Positions 6,478-8,143 of a stretch of 8,143 nucleotides of DNA are shown in pieces. Source of the stretch: Rikenellaceae bacterium (GTDB lineage: Bacteria; Bacteroidota; Bacteroidia; Bacteroidales; Rikenellaceae); the NCBI GenBank assembly GCA_020859745.1, contig JAJBVQ010000172.1, forward strand, positions 1-8,143, written 5' to 3'. The translations under genes and the position numbers were made by a program. A model generated the notes under the pieces. It saw only the letters and a list, made by a program, of their open reading frames with translations. It did no database searches and was not told where the DNA came from. Each line of letters starts with the position of its first letter. The first letter of the stretch is position 1.

Positions 6478-6549
6478 GGCCCCGTAGTTCAATGGATAGA
6501 ATATCAGATTCCGGTTCTGACGATATGGGTTCGAATCCCGTCGGGGTCA
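6478..6549 (+). tRNA. tRNA-Arg, anticodon CCG
   Basis: A full cloverleaf can be drawn. The acceptor stem GGCCCCG (6478-6484) pairs with CGGGGTC (6542-6548), with one G-T pair. The D stem is GTTC/GAAT, and the anticodon stem is TCAGA/TCTGA with the 7-nt loop TTCCGGT. The T stem is ATGGG/CCCGT with loop TTCGAAT, and the variable loop is 4 nt. The anticodon CCG (6511-6513) reads the arginine codon CGG. The discriminator base is A (6549); CCA is not encoded and must be added after transcription. The gene has its own promoter and terminator. Confidence 0.96.
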
Positions 6550-6564
6550 CACACTGAAACCGTC

Positions 6565-6612
6565 ATTCCCGCCTCTCTCCGGCCTTGGAGGGGAGCGGGA
6601 ATTGTTATTTTT
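6565..6612 (+). terminator. Intrinsic terminator of tRNA-Arg, overlapping the lysO promoter
   Basis: The arms 6565-6580 and 6587-6602 form a 16-bp stem with one mismatch and two G-T pairs, with loop GGCCTT. It is followed by the T-rich stretch TGTTATTTTT. The tail is also the -7 box of lysO (6606-6613). Confidence 0.82.
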
Positions 6613-6613
6613 G
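6606..6613 (+). promoter_or_regulatory. -7 box TATTTTTG of lysO
   Basis: TATTTTTG matches TAnnTTTG and ends only 7 nt before the ATG at 6621. Transcription would therefore start at or next to the start codon. It sits in the T-rich tail of the tRNA terminator. Confidence 0.65.
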
Positions 6614-6620
6614 CAGGACC

Positions 6621-7571
6621 ATGCTCAAGATTTTCGCCGTCATGTGCCTCGGAGTCGCCGCCGGGTGGCTCACCCGCCGCCTGCCGCATCCGCGCAGGAT
6701 CGCCGGGATAGCCGTCACGGCCGCCATCCTGATGCTGATGGTCTTCCTCGGCGCGGAGGTGGGTGGCAACGAACTGGTGCTCCGCAACCTCGGCACCATC
6801 GGACTGACGGCCGTCCTGCTGGGCGCCGGAGCCGTGGGCGGCGTACTGCTTGCCGCCAAAGCGCTGTGGAGATACAGTTTCCGGAAAGTCGCCCCGGCCG
6901 CGCCGGAACCTTCGGCAACGGCTGACGGAGAGACTTCCGGCGGAGGCAGCCGTTTCAGCCTCGTTATCGTAGGAACCTTCACCGCCGGCATCGCGCTCGG
7001 CATCCTGACCCCGGCGGCCCGGTGGGTGGCGGAGTGGCCGCTGGCCATGTGCGCTTTGTACCTGCTGATGCTGGCCGTGGGGATCACGGTGGGCAGCGAC
7101 ACGGCGACGCTCCGCAGCATCGCCAGCCAGCCCAAACGGAGCCTGCTGGTACCGCTGGCGACCATTCTCGGCTCGTGGGCGGGCGTGACGGCCGTCTGGG
7201 GCGTTATGCAGGTCGCCGGCGGCCGGCCCATGCTCTGGTCGGACGCCATGGCGGTCGGGTCGGGACAGGGCTATTACTCCCTGTCGGGGGTGCTTTTGGC
7301 CGAGCTGCGCGGCCCGGAAATCGGGACGATCGGCCTGCTGGCGAACATTACGCGCGAAATGCTGACGGTGGTGGGTGCGGCATGGATGGTGAAACGGTTT
7401 TCGCCTCTGGGGCCGATCTGCTCCGGCGGTGCCACGACCATGGATGTCTCGCTGCCGGGCATTTTACGCAGCTGCGGGCCGCAGTACCTCGCGCTGGCCG
7501 TACTGCAAGGGGTGATCGCAGACCTCTCCGTACCCTTTATGGTTCCCTTCTTCGCCGGGCTGGCGGGGTAG
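6621..7571 (+). CDS. lysO: LysO-family lysine exporter
   Basis: This 316-aa inner-membrane protein belongs to the LysO (DUF340, YbjE) family; E. coli LysO exports lysine. Both family halves are present. The N-terminal part with about three helices (2-85) is joined by a polar, Ala/Pro/Gly/Ser-rich linker (about 90-111) to the C-terminal transporter part (112-316). The latter carries SGQGYYSLSGVLLAE (214-228), NITREM (242-247) and GATTMDVSLP (270-279), all close to E. coli LysO. The ATG at 6621 is preferred over an in-frame TTG at 6585, because the extra 12 residues would be translated from the terminator stem and the promoter. There is no room for a leader, although AGGA at 6615-6618 precedes the ATG. 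Expression is likely independent of the tRNA. Lysine itself as substrate is inferred from the family. Confidence 0.9.
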   Translation: MLKIFAVMCLGVAAGWLTRRLPHPRRIAGIAVTAAILMLMVFLGAEVGGNELVLRNLGTIGLTAVLLGAGAVGGVLLAAKALWRYSFRKVAPAAPEPSATADGETSGGGSRFSLVIVGTFTAGIALGILTPAARWVAEWPLAMCALYLLMLAVGITVGSDTATLRSIASQPKRSLLVPLATILGSWAGVTAVWGVMQVAGGRPMLWSDAMAVGSGQGYYSLSGVLLAELRGPEIGTIGLLANITREMLTVVGAAWMVKRFSPLGPICSGGATTMDVSLPGILRSCGPQYLALAVLQGVIADLSVPFMVPFFAGLAG

Positions 7572-7578
7572 GTTCGCA

Positions 7579-7602
7579 ACGGTCATTCAGGTGAATGACC
7601 GT
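7579..7602. repeat. Perfect inverted repeat just after lysO
   Basis: ACGGTCATTCA and TGAATGACCGT form a perfect 11-bp stem around GG, starting 8 nt after the lysO stop. No T run follows, so a classical intrinsic terminator is not supported, but 3'-end stabilisation of the lysO message is possible. Confidence 0.8.
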
Positions 7603-7645
7603 GCTACTGCGGCGAGCGTCCGATCGGACTATCTTCATGACCGCG

Positions 7646-7706
7646 CGCTGACGGAAATCCTGTTTCAACAAGCCTTGGCTTGTCGAAACAATTTCCTTTG
7701 TCAGCG
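7646..7706. repeat. 61-nt near-continuous hairpin
   Basis: From outside to inside, CGCTGAC pairs with GTCAGCG, GGAAAT with ATTTCC, TGTTTC with GAAACA, and ACAAGCC with GGCTTGT, giving 26 base pairs. They are interrupted only by a TTT bulge, a CC bulge and one A-C mismatch, with a TT loop. No T run follows, so it is not a standard terminator. Confidence 0.82.
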
Positions 7707-7828
7707 TTTCCGGAAACAATGGTGTCCTCTTACGCCGATTGGTGCGGCAAACGCTCCCCAAAGGCGCCTTGACTCTACCTGTGTGGAACTGCGCTGCCGC
7801 GCGGGCCCCGCGTGACCGCGGTGGGACG

Positions 7829-7847
7829 AGCGATACTGCGTATCGCT
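7829..7847. repeat. Small perfect hairpin upstream of the CvpA gene
   Basis: AGCGATAC and GTATCGCT form a perfect 8-bp stem with loop TGC. It lies about 50 nt upstream of the -7 box at 7895; whether it is regulatory or part of a transcribed structure cannot be told. Confidence 0.65.
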
Positions 7848-7894
7848 GGGATAGTAATGATCCCGGGCCGGGTATCGGCATCCATCGAAAACAC

Positions 7895-7902
7895 TATCTT
7901 TG
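7895..7902 (+). promoter_or_regulatory. -7 box TATCTTTG of the CvpA-family gene
   Basis: TATCTTTG is an exact TAnnTTTG match ending only 5 nt before the ATG at 7908, so the transcript should begin at about the start codon. Confidence 0.65.
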
Positions 7903-7907
7903 CCTTA

Positions 7908-8143
7908 ATGAATATCATCGACATACTGGTGGGCCTCGTGCTGGTGCTGTGCGTGTGGAGCGGCTGGCGCAGCGGCATCCTCGTCCAACTCAGCGGCATC
8001 GTGGGGATCGTCGCGGGGGCATGGGTTGCTTACCGTTTCTCGCACGCCATAGGCCGCTGGCTCGACCTGGAGGAGAAGCCCTCGGACGCGCTTTTCGGGA
8101 GGGTGCTGGGGGGGGTGCTGGTGTGCGTGATCGTTGTCGGCCG
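7908..8143 (+). CDS. CvpA-family membrane protein, N-terminal part (cut by window end)
   Basis: Seventy-eight complete codons are visible, and the frame is open to the edge. The start MNIIDILVGLVLVLCVWSGW followed by a basic turn (RSG) and ILVQLSGIVGIVAGAWVAYRF is typical of the CvpA (colicin V production) family. These are inner-membrane proteins with about four helices and roughly 160-200 residues. Helices are seen at about 4-19 and 24-43, and a third begins near 64. The family was named for colicin V production in E. coli; its general role in other bacteria is poorly defined, and none can be assigned here. The ATG is chosen because it begins the family's characteristic N-terminus. It follows the -7 box by 5 nt, implying a leaderless message. 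Confidence 0.85.
   Translation, partial: MNIIDILVGLVLVLCVWSGWRSGILVQLSGIVGIVAGAWVAYRFSHAIGRWLDLEEKPSDALFGRVLGGVLVCVIVVG

Larger units (their letters stand above)
7572..7894. other. Hairpin-rich intergenic region, no supported gene
   Basis: This 323-nt stretch holds open frames on both strands, but none resembles a known protein or has a credible start context. What it does hold is a series of inverted repeats at 7579-7602, 7646-7706, 7706-7717 (palindrome GTTTCCGGAAAC) and 7829-7847. GC-rich self-complementary runs lie near 7797-7813 and 7862-7872. I cannot match it to tmRNA, RNase P RNA, SRP RNA or a known riboswitch. It could be an unassigned structured RNA or another intergenic repeat family. 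Confidence 0.6.

Noticed and set aside
6098..6550. Minus-strand open frame beginning MTPTGFEPIS
   Set aside because: Its start is the reverse complement of the tRNA-Arg T arm, a well-known false-protein signature, and the rest is antisense to hemW.
7537..7881. Open frames on both strands across the lysO-cvpA spacer (also 7591-7815 on +)
   Set aside because: They run through strong inverted repeats, look like no known protein and have no start context; structure explains the region better.

Overview
The window most likely comes from a GC-rich member of the Bacteroidales, with Alistipes or another Rikenellaceae relative as the best guess. This is inference. The support is: (i) -7 boxes of the Bacteroidetes form TAnnTTTG upstream of four transcription units; (ii) almost no Shine-Dalgarno sequences; (iii) a lipoprotein with a DUF4369-like N-terminus and a thioredoxin-like C-terminus, a typical Bacteroidetes architecture; (iv) Bacteroidetes-like LpxH, ProB and HemW proteins; and (v) coding DNA that is clearly GC-rich by eye.

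Layout. Positions 1-222 are the right-hand part of a repeat element, cut by the window edge. ilvE (branched-chain aminotransferase, +) starts just after it and ends at a strong two-way terminator (1298-1333). A minus-strand block then faces it. In transcription order this block is a small DMT/DUF486 membrane protein (4707-4348), a thioredoxin-fold lipoprotein lacking its CxxC (4286-3225, own promoter), lpxH (3207-2455) and proB (2451-1354). The last three are spaced like an operon. A second, complete-looking copy of the repeat element (about 4720-5253) lies between the divergent DUF486 gene and hemW (5279-6379, +). After hemW come tRNA-Arg(CCG) with its own promoter and terminator, a lysO-type lysine exporter (6621-7571), a 0.3 kb hairpin-rich spacer, and the start of a CvpA-family gene cut by the right edge.

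The genes are mostly unrelated housekeeping functions: amino acid metabolism and export (ilvE, proB, lysO), lipid A synthesis (lpxH), heme handling (hemW) and tRNA. The less ordinary content is between them. First, there is a modular intergenic repeat whose three visible ends share one pattern: a perfect hairpin with a 2-nt loop, then AGT, then 18-23 nt, then AA(A/C)CGAACGA(A/T)T, with a gene start 12-25 nt further out. Second, the lysO -7 box is embedded in the T-rich tail of the tRNA terminator, and lysO and cvpA both look leaderless. Third, the spacer at 7572-7894 holds a 61-nt near-continuous hairpin and several smaller ones. I found no CRISPR array, no transposase or integrase and no defence genes. 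The repeat element is the best candidate for something undescribed.
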